From contig SVMZ01000029.1 in assembly GCA_015067185.1 (NCBI GenBank), positions 1 to 38,929 on the forward strand: a stretch of DNA of 38,929 nucleotides, read 5' to 3'. This DNA comes from Oscillospiraceae bacterium (GTDB taxonomy: Bacteria; Bacillota; Clostridia; Oscillospirales; Ruminococcaceae). Both the position numbers and the translations under genes were made by a program. The notes below the pieces were generated by a model, which did no database searches, was not told the origin of the DNA, and worked only from the letters and a program-made list of their open reading frames with translations. Positions 16,468 to 23,330 of this stretch are shown piece by piece; the stretch's first letter is position 1; each line of letters begins with the position of its first letter.

Positions 16468-17193
16468 CTACAGTGCAAGAAAATAATCAAGACAAATCTT
16501 TACGGCGTTAAATTGATCTCCGTCAGATTCATCTTCCAGGACAAAACTGTCAACCCCAAGAGAAACAGCATAATCAAATGCTTTTTTAATATCCACTTTA
16601 CCGGCACCAATGGGCAGTCCGCCATTTTCATCACCGTCTTTGATGTGGAGCAAACCTAGGGTGGTACGATACTTTTCAAAATATTCAACAACATCCACCC
16701 CTGCACGGTATAGCCAATAGATATCAAACTGGTTGCCAATTGCACCTTCAAGAGGCTCAAGCATGACATCATAAACACGTTTGCCATTGCTGAGCAGGGT
16801 GAATTCATGGGCATGGTTGTGGTAATAAAGACGCATACCCGCTTGCGCGAAAGACTCTGCCGCTTTTGCAAGAATCGCGGTGTAGCGGGGATAGTCTCCA
16901 GGAATAAAATCTGAAGAGGTAATTCCGCAGGTTATATTTTGATTTCCGAGAATTTTATTGTAAGCAATAATTTCTTCAAGATTATTCTCAAAATCAAGGA
17001 AGCCATATGTAGATCCAGCAGAAGCAAGACCGAGGGAATTCAGTGCTGTACGGACATATGCAGCATCATAACCGAAAAAACCCGCAAATTCAACGCCATG
17101 AAATCCCATATCGGCGACTTTTTTCAGTGTTCCCCCGAAGTCTTTTTGCATTTCATCACGAACTGAGTAAAGTTGTAAAAAAATCTTCTCCAT
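16468..17193 (-). CDS. Sugar phosphate isomerase/epimerase-like TIM barrel protein (first copy)
   Basis: The 241-residue product (MEKIFLQLYSVRDEMQKDFGG) is a more diverged paralog of the two following genes, with the same predicted metal-site segments (YYHNHAHEF, NQFDIYWLYRAG, LLHIKDGDE, FVLEDES). No clear ribosome binding site precedes its ATG: the region just upstream is a pyrimidine and T-rich stretch after a 12-bp stem-loop (17209-17238). Translation may therefore be weaker than that of its neighbours, or the stem may bring a distant site closer. It is the second structural gene after the LacI regulator. Confidence 0.83.
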   Translation of the reverse strand: MEKIFLQLYSVRDEMQKDFGGTLKKVADMGFHGVEFAGFFGYDAAYVRTALNSLGLASAGSTYGFLDFENNLEEIIAYNKILGNQNITCGITSSDFIPGDYPRYTAILAKAAESFAQAGMRLYYHNHAHEFTLLSNGKRVYDVMLEPLEGAIGNQFDIYWLYRAGVDVVEYFEKYRTTLGLLHIKDGDENGGLPIGAGKVDIKKAFDYAVSLGVDSFVLEDESDGDQFNAVKICLDYFLAL

Positions 17194-17208
17194 ATAAAAA
17201 CAGGAAGG

Positions 17209-17238
17209 CGGTGTGCGGAAAGAGACTTCCGCACACCG
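17209..17238 (-). other. Intercistronic stem-loop
   Basis: CGGTGTGCGGAA (17209-17220) and TTCCGCACACCG (17227-17238) form a perfect 12-bp stem with a 6-base loop between the oxidoreductase and the first SIP gene. On the minus strand the T-rich stretch (GTTTTTAT) comes some nine or ten bases after the stem, so this may be a weak terminator or RNA-stability element that sets different expression levels within the operon. Confidence 0.55.
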
Positions 17239-17262
17239 TAATTTTTAAAATACGGGCAAAAC

Positions 17263-18345
17263 TCAGCCAAGCATAACGGGCTTACCGGTCTTGGCAGATT
17301 CATAGATTGCTTCGAGAATCTGAGTGACAACAATTGCTTCTTCCGGTTTGGTGTAAACTTCGGTATCGTTGACAACAGCATCGATCCAACGTTTTGCCTC
17401 AATGGCAGAGGGATCAGCAGTAACCCCGTCAAAGAAGGCAACACCGCCGGCGGAGAGATCGGGAGTTTCGGTATACTGCTTGCCATACTTAACGCCGTTA
17501 ATGCGCAGACCGTCCTTCATGTCAGCACCAGCAAGGGTGCCGCAGATGGAGGTGGTAGCTTCTTCTACATCCAGGGTATTGAGGGCCCAGCTGGATTCAA
17601 GCTCAATGGTAGCGCCGTTTTCCATAACAATGAAACCAAAAGCGGAATCTTCTACTGTGTACTCCTTCGGATCCCAGTCACCCCATGCATTGGCGGTTTC
17701 GGTCTGGTCACCCAGTTTCTTATAAACGGTTCCCACAACCATCTTGGGCTTGTAGTTGTTCATAACCCAGAGGGTGAGGTCAAGCGCATGGGTACCGATA
17801 TCGATCAGCGGACCACCGCCCTGCTCATACTCGTTGAGGAATACGCCCCAGGTGGGAACGGCACGACGGCGACGTGCGTTGGCCTTGGCAAAGTAGATCT
17901 CGCCAAATTCGCCTGCCTCAGCAGCTCTCTTCAGATACTGAGAGTTGGCGCGATGTCTGCTCTGATAACCAATGGTGAGCTTTTTGCCGGTGCGCTGTGC
18001 TGCTTCGAGCATAAGCTTAGCTTCAGCATAAGTTTTAGCCATGGGCTTCTCGCACATAACATGTTTGCCTGCCTCAAGGGAGTCAACAGTGATAAAGCTG
18101 TGAGAGCGGTTAGGGGTACACACGTGAACAACTTCGATATCTTTATCGGCAATGAGTTCTTTGTAATCTGTGTAAACCTTAGCGCCTTCAACACCATACT
18201 GGGCAGCTGCCTTTTCGGCTTTCTCAAGAATGATATCGCAGAAAGCAACCATTCTTACGTTGGGAAGTTTAGCAAGAGACGGCATATGCTTTCCATTTGC
18301 AATACCGCCGCAACCGATGATACCTACATTGACTATTCTGTCCAT
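17263..18345 (-). CDS. Gfo/Idh/MocA-family sugar dehydrogenase
   Basis: The family uses NAD(P) to oxidise hydroxyls of sugars or inositols. The 360 residues begin with the Rossmann motif VGIIGCGGIANGKHMPSL, have the family EKP motif (99-101, CEKPMAKTYAEAK) with the catalytic lysine, and LIDIGTHALDL with the likely catalytic histidine. It is placed right behind the LacI regulator and before three SIP-like genes. Gfo/Idh plus SIP pairs are known in inositol catabolism and in 3-keto-glycoside pathways. The substrate is not visible in the sequence. Confidence 0.92.
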   Translation of the reverse strand: MDRIVNVGIIGCGGIANGKHMPSLAKLPNVRMVAFCDIILEKAEKAAAQYGVEGAKVYTDYKELIADKDIEVVHVCTPNRSHSFITVDSLEAGKHVMCEKPMAKTYAEAKLMLEAAQRTGKKLTIGYQSRHRANSQYLKRAAEAGEFGEIYFAKANARRRRAVPTWGVFLNEYEQGGGPLIDIGTHALDLTLWVMNNYKPKMVVGTVYKKLGDQTETANAWGDWDPKEYTVEDSAFGFIVMENGATIELESSWALNTLDVEEATTSICGTLAGADMKDGLRINGVKYGKQYTETPDLSAGGVAFFDGVTADPSAIEAKRWIDAVVNDTEVYTKPEEAIVVTQILEAIYESAKTGKPVMLG

Positions 18346-18387
18346 AGTAAAATCTCCTTTGTTTTTCTGTTTATTTCAGAGCTGAGC

Positions 18388-19398
18388 TCATAAAAGTACG
18401 GGACCTGTGGAATCGCGGATAACGATTTCATGTGGTAGAAACACTTTTGTGTTTTTACCACGCTTCTCAATCAGTTTTTTAGAAAGCAGCTGTATGGCTG
18501 TATGGCCAATATCTGCACGCGGCTGCGAAACAGTGGTGAGCGGCGGGGTACAAACCTCTGACACGGCTGTATTATCAAAGCCCATAACAGAGAGTTCTGT
18601 TCCAATTTTTATTCCCTGAGAAGCAGCCTCGTTCATAACACCAATAGCAATACTGTCCGAGACACAGAAAATAGCCGTTGGAAGAAGAGAACCGTTGAGC
18701 GTATGCTGCATATGCAAAAAGGTTTCCCGTCCGCTTTTAAAGCTGTAATCGGCGGAATAAACCCCAAAGCAATCATCCGGTATCCCGTGCCGTGCAAGGG
18801 ATTTGCGAAAACCATTCAGGCGAAGAAGCGCCGACATATATCTGTCATTGTTGCCGAAAAAAGCAATTCGTTTGTGACCAAGGGAAATCAGAAATTCTGC
18901 CGCATCAAAGCCGGCTTGCTCGTTATCAATAGAAACAATGGGAGTTTTTGCCCCATCAAAAAACTCACAGCACTGAACAACCGGATAACCGTTTGTAAGT
19001 TGGTTAAACTCATTGGGGGCGAGAGAGGATGAGAGGAACACAGCAGCATCCACCAACTGAGAATGGAGCATTTCAAGGTATTTACGCTCTTTCATGGGGT
19101 TATTGCTGGTCACACACAACAGCAATTCATATCCTATTTCTTCCGCAGCAGATTCCATGGATACGATAATTCTGGAGTAAAACTGATTGGAAATAGAGGG
19201 AAGAAGAACAAGAATTTTGTTGGTACAAGCTGTGCGCAGGTTACGTCCAACAAGATTGGGTTGATAATTGAGCTGCTTTATCGCCTCATTAACCCGTGTT
19301 CTTGTCGCATCTGCAACTTTGGTATCATTATTGATCACACGCGATACTGTTGCAACAGAAACTCCGGCTTCCTTTGCAACATCCTTGATGGTTACCAT
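18388..19398 (-). CDS. LacI-family transcriptional regulator
   Basis: The 336-residue product starts with the LacI helix-turn-helix MVTIKDVAKEAGVSVATVSR and the hinge YQPNLVGRNLRT, followed by a periplasmic-binding-like effector domain (GFDNTAVSEVCTPPLTTVSQP). Such repressors bind palindromes with a central CG and release DNA when bound to a sugar. A matching palindrome lies at 19425-19438 between its own -10 element and start codon, so it probably represses itself and the four downstream genes, which follow after a 42-base gap. Confidence 0.93.
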   Translation of the reverse strand: MVTIKDVAKEAGVSVATVSRVINNDTKVADATRTRVNEAIKQLNYQPNLVGRNLRTACTNKILVLLPSISNQFYSRIIVSMESAAEEIGYELLLCVTSNNPMKERKYLEMLHSQLVDAAVFLSSSLAPNEFNQLTNGYPVVQCCEFFDGAKTPIVSIDNEQAGFDAAEFLISLGHKRIAFFGNNDRYMSALLRLNGFRKSLARHGIPDDCFGVYSADYSFKSGRETFLHMQHTLNGSLLPTAIFCVSDSIAIGVMNEAASQGIKIGTELSVMGFDNTAVSEVCTPPLTTVSQPRADIGHTAIQLLSKKLIEKRGKNTKVFLPHEIVIRDSTGPVLL

Positions 19399-19424
19399 AT
19401 ATCAAACCTCGATCAAAGAAGTTA

Positions 19425-19438
19425 TGTAATCGTTTACA
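19425..19438. promoter_or_regulatory. LacI-type operator
   Basis: TGTAATCGTTTACA is a near-perfect palindrome (TGTAA-N4-TTACA) with the central CG typical of LacI-family operators. It sits just downstream of the regulator's -10 element, over the predicted transcription start, an ideal place for autorepression. Confidence 0.6.
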
Positions 19439-19443
19439 ATAAT

Positions 19444-19472
19444 ATATTACACGATAAAAGGGGAGAAGTCAA
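19444..19472 (-). promoter_or_regulatory. Promoter of the LacI-oxidoreductase-SIP operon
   Basis: On the minus strand TTGACT (19472-19467), 17-base spacer, TAATAT (19449-19444). Leader of about 40 bases to the start codon. Confidence 0.65.
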
Positions 19473-19539
19473 GAGAAATCACATAAATTAAAACCAGAAC
19501 CTCAAATATTTTTAGGTGGAATGTAATCTTCTCAAACAA

Positions 19540-19570
19540 AAACAGCTCCGGCCAAATACCAGAGCTGTTT
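19540..19570 (-). terminator. Intrinsic terminator of the foldase gene
   Basis: AAACAGCTC and GAGCTGTTT form a 9-bp stem (19540-19548 with 19562-19570). Read on the minus strand it is followed by TTGTTT, 15 bases past the stop of the gene at 19586. Confidence 0.75.
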
Positions 19571-19585
19571 GAGTCTGAAACAGAA

Positions 19586-21097
19586 TTAGAAATCTCTTGT
19601 GAAATAATAACCGAACTTGCGGAGAACAGCGGGATACTGAGCGATGTTTTCTGTCAGCCAAGCGTCATACTCTTCACTGGCCATCGCATCGACAACCTTG
19701 GCATTGCGGGCATTTTCGCCGTAGCCAACAAAGTAAATAATATGATAACCATAAGCAAGCTCAACAATATCGCAGTCACCGGGCTGGCGTGCTTCATCGA
19801 AGCACCACTCTTCAAAGGGAATTGTGTTAGTGGAGCCATGGTACAGCTCTGAGATGTGCGATCCGGTAACCATACCCTCGGCTGCATACTTCTCATAAAC
19901 TTCTACAAAGCTTTCTTCGGTAGCAGCACCGGACTTCCACTCATCAAGAATTGCTTCTGCCTGAGTAAGAGCATCTGCCATGGCCGCATCGGAGATTTCT
20001 CCGGTCTCGGCATCCTCTTCGGCATAAACCACCATATGGCGAATATCGATAAACGGATAATCAAGGGTATCGAAGCTGTCGAAATATACAGCATAGTAAC
20101 CGGTTTCGGACTCATTGGCAATAACGGTTACATCCCCGGAAACACGGGTGGCATCATAGAGCCAGGAAGCATAGGGGTAGTTTTCTACATAAGAATATTT
20201 AGCATAGGTGCCGCCACCGACACCGAACTCAAGCTCGTTCTCTTTCTCGTATTCAGCAACGAGAGCCTCAAAGTTTTCGAGGGAATCAGCACCATCAACC
20301 AGAGCCTGAGCAGCAGCTTCTGCATCGGCAAGAGCCTGCTCTGCATCTACATCGTCCCCGGTTTCAGCAAGGATTTCGTAAACACGGTAGGTAACGGTAT
20401 CAATCTTGGAACGATTGGCATTGTAGTAGTTTTCAATTTCAGCATCGCTGTATTCCAGCGTATCAAGCATATAAGAGGAATAGCAGCTGGCAATATACAT
20501 ATCTGTGGTGTTTTCAACAAAGGTTTTCCGGTTCATTCCTCTGCCGTAAACATTGCCGAGATAGGTGGCAACATTTACTTTATAGGCATCGGCATACTCC
20601 TGAGGAGCGTTGCAAAGCTGTTCCAGTTCAGCCTCCTGCTCCGCTGTGAGAGCAAATTCCTCATCATTATCAGCAAGGATATTCATGAGAGTGACGGCAC
20701 GCATGTTCTGCTGAGCGCTCTCGGTAAAATAATCATCCCATGTAGCTTCTTCACTGTACTGCTGCTGATCATACGGCTTTTGGGGATCCAGCATGTAAGA
20801 GGCATAATCTCCATAGGAGGAGTAGAGAGAAGAATAGGTATCGTTGGCGCTGTTGATATAATAGAAGTTAAAGTCAGCGATAGAGTAATCGGTGTTGGCA
20901 ACGGTAAGGGCCGGGATTGTGCGATAGAAAAAGCCTGTGTTGATGAAAACAAGAACAATGGCAAGGATAAGAGCACAAACCAAAATTACACGAACCGTGA
21001 CTTTTTTGTTCTTTTCCTTATCAATTCCACGCTGAATCTCGTTCTGGGTGGTTGCCGGTGTGCGGCGACTGATGCGGGTATCTTTTGACGAACTCAT
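19586..21097 (-). CDS. Membrane-anchored PrsA/SurA-like peptidyl-prolyl isomerase (foldase)
   Basis: The 503-residue protein has a charged cytoplasmic N-terminus, one membrane helix at about 33-55 and a large outside part. An N-terminal SurA/PrsA-like helical region is followed by a C-terminal parvulin-like segment (about 345-460) with FIDIRHMVVYAEED and GYHIIYFVGY, which resemble the rotamase strands. Such proteins help exported proteins fold. Long acidic alanine-rich linkers (about 245-290) are present. It is anchored by a transmembrane helix rather than a lipobox cysteine. Whether the rotamase is active is not certain, since the match to the parvulin core is partial. It forms a single-gene unit. 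Confidence 0.75.
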   Translation of the reverse strand: MSSSKDTRISRRTPATTQNEIQRGIDKEKNKKVTVRVILVCALILAIVLVFINTGFFYRTIPALTVANTDYSIADFNFYYINSANDTYSSLYSSYGDYASYMLDPQKPYDQQQYSEEATWDDYFTESAQQNMRAVTLMNILADNDEEFALTAEQEAELEQLCNAPQEYADAYKVNVATYLGNVYGRGMNRKTFVENTTDMYIASCYSSYMLDTLEYSDAEIENYYNANRSKIDTVTYRVYEILAETGDDVDAEQALADAEAAAQALVDGADSLENFEALVAEYEKENELEFGVGGGTYAKYSYVENYPYASWLYDATRVSGDVTVIANESETGYYAVYFDSFDTLDYPFIDIRHMVVYAEEDAETGEISDAAMADALTQAEAILDEWKSGAATEESFVEVYEKYAAEGMVTGSHISELYHGSTNTIPFEEWCFDEARQPGDCDIVELAYGYHIIYFVGYGENARNAKVVDAMASEEYDAWLTENIAQYPAVLRKFGYYFTRDF

Positions 21098-21135
21098 TTT
21101 TAATCATTCCTTACATTTTTTTCGACATTTCATTT

Positions 21136-21164
21136 ATTATAGCACAGAATGTTTGAGATTACAA
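21136..21164 (-). promoter_or_regulatory. Promoter of the foldase gene
   Basis: On the minus strand TTGTAA (21164-21159), 17-base spacer ending in TGC, TATAAT (21141-21136), an extended -10 promoter. Confidence 0.65.
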
Positions 21165-21278
21165 GAGCTTTTCCCTGTTTTGTGTTGGAGAAAAGTAAAA
21201 CTACTGTAACTTTTATGGAACAAAACCAAACGGGGGAAAATCCGGCAGATCAAGAACAGTCATGTTATTCCGCATTGC

Positions 21279-21307
21279 TTGCCGCAACGGCAGAACTGCG
21301 TTATAAT
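21279..21307 (+). promoter_or_regulatory. Promoter of the XRE regulator gene
   Basis: TTGCCG (21279-21284), 17-base spacer, TATAAT (21302-21307). The start codon at 21331 follows after a short leader containing GAAGGG. Confidence 0.6.
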
Positions 21308-21330
21308 AGGAACAGAAAGAAGGGCGAACC

Positions 21331-21876
21331 ATGCTGAATGAAAATTTAAAAATACGCAGAACACAAAAAGGTTTTTCTCAGGAAGAACTGGCAATAAAAC
21401 TGAATGTGGTGAGACAGACCATCTCGAAATGGGAGAAGGGTTTATCGGTTCCGGATTCTGAGATGCTGGTGAAAATTGCTGATGTATTAGAGTGTTCTGT
21501 CAGTGAAATGCTTGGAGAAACCGTAACGGCAGAAAAAAAACAGGAAGAACTTCGGAATATTGCCGTCAAGCTTGAGCTGCTGAACGAACAGTTTGCAAAA
21601 CAGGCAGAACACAGAAGAAAATTGTGGCATGGGCTTTGCATTGCAGCCGCCATTATCGCTGCGGGAATTTTATTAAATGAACTTTTCCCGTATCTCCACT
21701 TACTTTTGATCGAAAAAAAGCTGGAAAACACCCTTGCATTCATCGGCGGAAGTGATGGCCCAACTGCAATCTTTGTTGCTGACGGCGGACTCAAAAACTT
21801 ATTACCGACCATTTTGGCAGCAGTGGCAGCCATCCTCTCTGTTATGGGAATATTCCACACAAGACGAAGAAAATGA
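21331..21876 (+). CDS. Membrane-associated XRE-family regulator with GGxDGPTAIF motif
   Basis: Residues 5-60 form a helix-turn-helix of the XRE type (GFSQEELAIKLNVVRQTISKWE). A coiled-coil-like charged segment (65-98) follows, then two hydrophobic segments (about 100-118 and 158-175). Between them lies IGGSDGPTAIFVA (138-150). The same GG-x-DGPTAIF signature is found in the beta subunits of sodium-pumping decarboxylases, where it is part of the membrane ion site. In this small protein its role is unknown. The DNA-binding part would lie at the inner face of the membrane. It is convergent with a CPBP protease gene whose stop lies only six bases away. Confidence 0.8.
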   Translation: MLNENLKIRRTQKGFSQEELAIKLNVVRQTISKWEKGLSVPDSEMLVKIADVLECSVSEMLGETVTAEKKQEELRNIAVKLELLNEQFAKQAEHRRKLWHGLCIAAAIIAAGILLNELFPYLHLLLIEKKLENTLAFIGGSDGPTAIFVADGGLKNLLPTILAAVAAILSVMGIFHTRRRK

Positions 21877-21881
21877 GAAAA

Positions 21882-22886
21882 TTACAGCATATAAGAAAGA
21901 GAGAGCACAAGCAGAACCAAAATGAGAATGACGGTTGGTGCGCAGGTAAAGTAACAGCGAAGCCGCTCTTTGGTGGAAAGTATGCCGTTATAAGGGATGA
22001 GCATAAACAGCTTCTTTTGTTTGCGTGAGAGAATGATCAACGAGAGCAATCCGGCAACGAGATAGAAAACATAAACCGAAAGGTTCATAATATTGAGTGT
22101 CTGCATCGGAATATAATCCATGAGATATTCAAACACGGCAGCAACAGAGTTGTTGACAAAATGAATGATAATACCGGGCCAGATAGAACCGCTTCGCACA
22201 ACAAAGTATCCCATCAGCAGACCGATAAGGAATGCATTGGGGATTTGGTAGAGGTTCAAATGGGCAAGGGAAAAAAGTACCGCAGAAACAACAATCGCAA
22301 AACCGTCACCGAAGCGGCGAAGCGGCTGCAAAATAATTCCACGGAAAACAATTTCTTCCAGAAATGCGGGAATGACAACGAGTGTAATTGCATATAAGAT
22401 ACCTGTTGTAATATCTGTGGGAGTTTCCACTGCGGGAACCTGAGGAGAAAATCCGAGAGAAGAGGCCATGGACGCAAGCAATGAACCACTGTAAACACCG
22501 AGCGTAGAAAGAGCCAGCGCAATAAAGAGAGAACCCATGTTGAAACCAGAACGAATCTTTCTGAAAGGCAGCGCCGCTTTCAAAGGAATATCAATGATAC
22601 GCATCACAACAAAAAAGGGCAATCCCATTGAAAGAATGGTGGAGATGATGTCAACAGAAGAATAGATGACAGCAGCGGTTGAGGGGACAATGGAAATACG
22701 AGCCATGGTGATGACAATAGTAATTCCGCTGAACATCATGTTGGGAAGAATGGAACGCAGCAGCAGCCATGTGAGAATACCTGCAAAAATACAGGCGGCA
22801 TTGCGTTTGATCATTCTGGTTTCGTAAATACCTTCGGGTGTATAACGTGCCGGGAAAACCGGTCTTTCAGTGGTGTTTGAATTCAT
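21882..22886 (-). CDS. CPBP-family intramembrane metalloprotease
   Basis: The 334-residue protein has about eight membrane helices and the CPBP (Abi/CAAX protease) motifs in order: EEIVFRG (glutamates at about 177-178), VLFSLAHL, and IIIHFVNNS, the expected glutamate and histidine residues. Members cleave prenylated, bacteriocin-related or regulatory membrane proteins, and the substrate here is unknown. The ATG at 22886 is chosen because GGAGG (22892-22896) lies five bases in front of it; an ATG at 22898 would overlap this site. It faces the XRE membrane regulator gene tail to tail, which raises but does not show a functional link. Confidence 0.88.
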   Translation of the reverse strand: MNSNTTERPVFPARYTPEGIYETRMIKRNAACIFAGILTWLLLRSILPNMMFSGITIVITMARISIVPSTAAVIYSSVDIISTILSMGLPFFVVMRIIDIPLKAALPFRKIRSGFNMGSLFIALALSTLGVYSGSLLASMASSLGFSPQVPAVETPTDITTGILYAITLVVIPAFLEEIVFRGIILQPLRRFGDGFAIVVSAVLFSLAHLNLYQIPNAFLIGLLMGYFVVRSGSIWPGIIIHFVNNSVAAVFEYLMDYIPMQTLNIMNLSVYVFYLVAGLLSLIILSRKQKKLFMLIPYNGILSTKERLRCYFTCAPTVILILVLLVLSLSYML

Positions 22887-22958
22887 TGCTGCCTCCATTT
22901 AAAACTGTAGTGAAACAACACAACAGGGGTCTTTTTTTGAAAAGAATGTATTGTTTTT

Positions 22959-22988
22959 ATTATAGCACAGCCGGGCAGACGATAACAA
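22959..22988 (-). promoter_or_regulatory. Promoter of the CPBP protease gene
   Basis: On the minus strand TTGTTA (22988-22983), 18-base spacer ending in TGC, TATAAT (22964-22959). Confidence 0.55.
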
Positions 22989-23120
22989 GATATGCAAAAT
23001 TATTTTGAGAAAAAAACATAGATTTTTCATGAAAAGAATCATGAAAAGAGGAAAACGGGAAGATAAGCGAATAGAAATAAAAGAATGCCATAAATATAAG
23101 AAAAACAAAAGTACCATGCT

Positions 23121-23330
23121 AAAACAAAAAAATCCTATTGAAAAAATAATGTTGATATGATAGCTTATAGTTAATAAAACTCAAACAAAACGGTATTGCC
23201 CTGAAAAGCAGAACCGTATAAAACGGAGGATTACTATGGAGAAATACAATAAGCTTTCAACGCTTCCTCTTGGTTCCATTAATCCGCGCGGATGGATGCT
23301 GGAGCAGCTGCGTAGGAATAAAGATGGAAT
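23121..23330 (+). repeat. Direct repeat, copy 1: upstream region and start of the first GH127 gene
   Basis: This stretch is closely matched by about 25355-25565. It covers the A-rich segment with ATTGAAAAAA, TATGATAGCTTATAGTTAATAAAAC, the 28-base hairpin element, GGAGG, and roughly the first 30 codons. It indicates gene duplication that included the control region. Confidence 0.8.
23190..23217 (+). promoter_or_regulatory. Conserved leader hairpin, copy 1
   Basis: ACGGT (23190-23194) pairs with ACCGT (23213-23217), and inner TGC with GCA, around CCTGAAAA. It lies just before the GGAGG site of the first GH127 gene and differs at only one internal-loop base from the copy at 25423-25450. Confidence 0.45.

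Larger units (their letters stand above)
22887..23235. other. Intergenic region between CPBP protease and GH127 genes
   Basis: It holds the minus-strand promoter for the protease (22959-22988) and the region upstream of the first GH127 gene, of which about 23121-23235 is repeated before the second GH127 gene. The middle part (22990-23120) is AT-rich with no feature I can support. Confidence 0.5.

Noticed and set aside
21149..21337. 62-codon open frame before the XRE regulator
   Set aside because: It has no ribosome binding site and contains the regulator's promoter.
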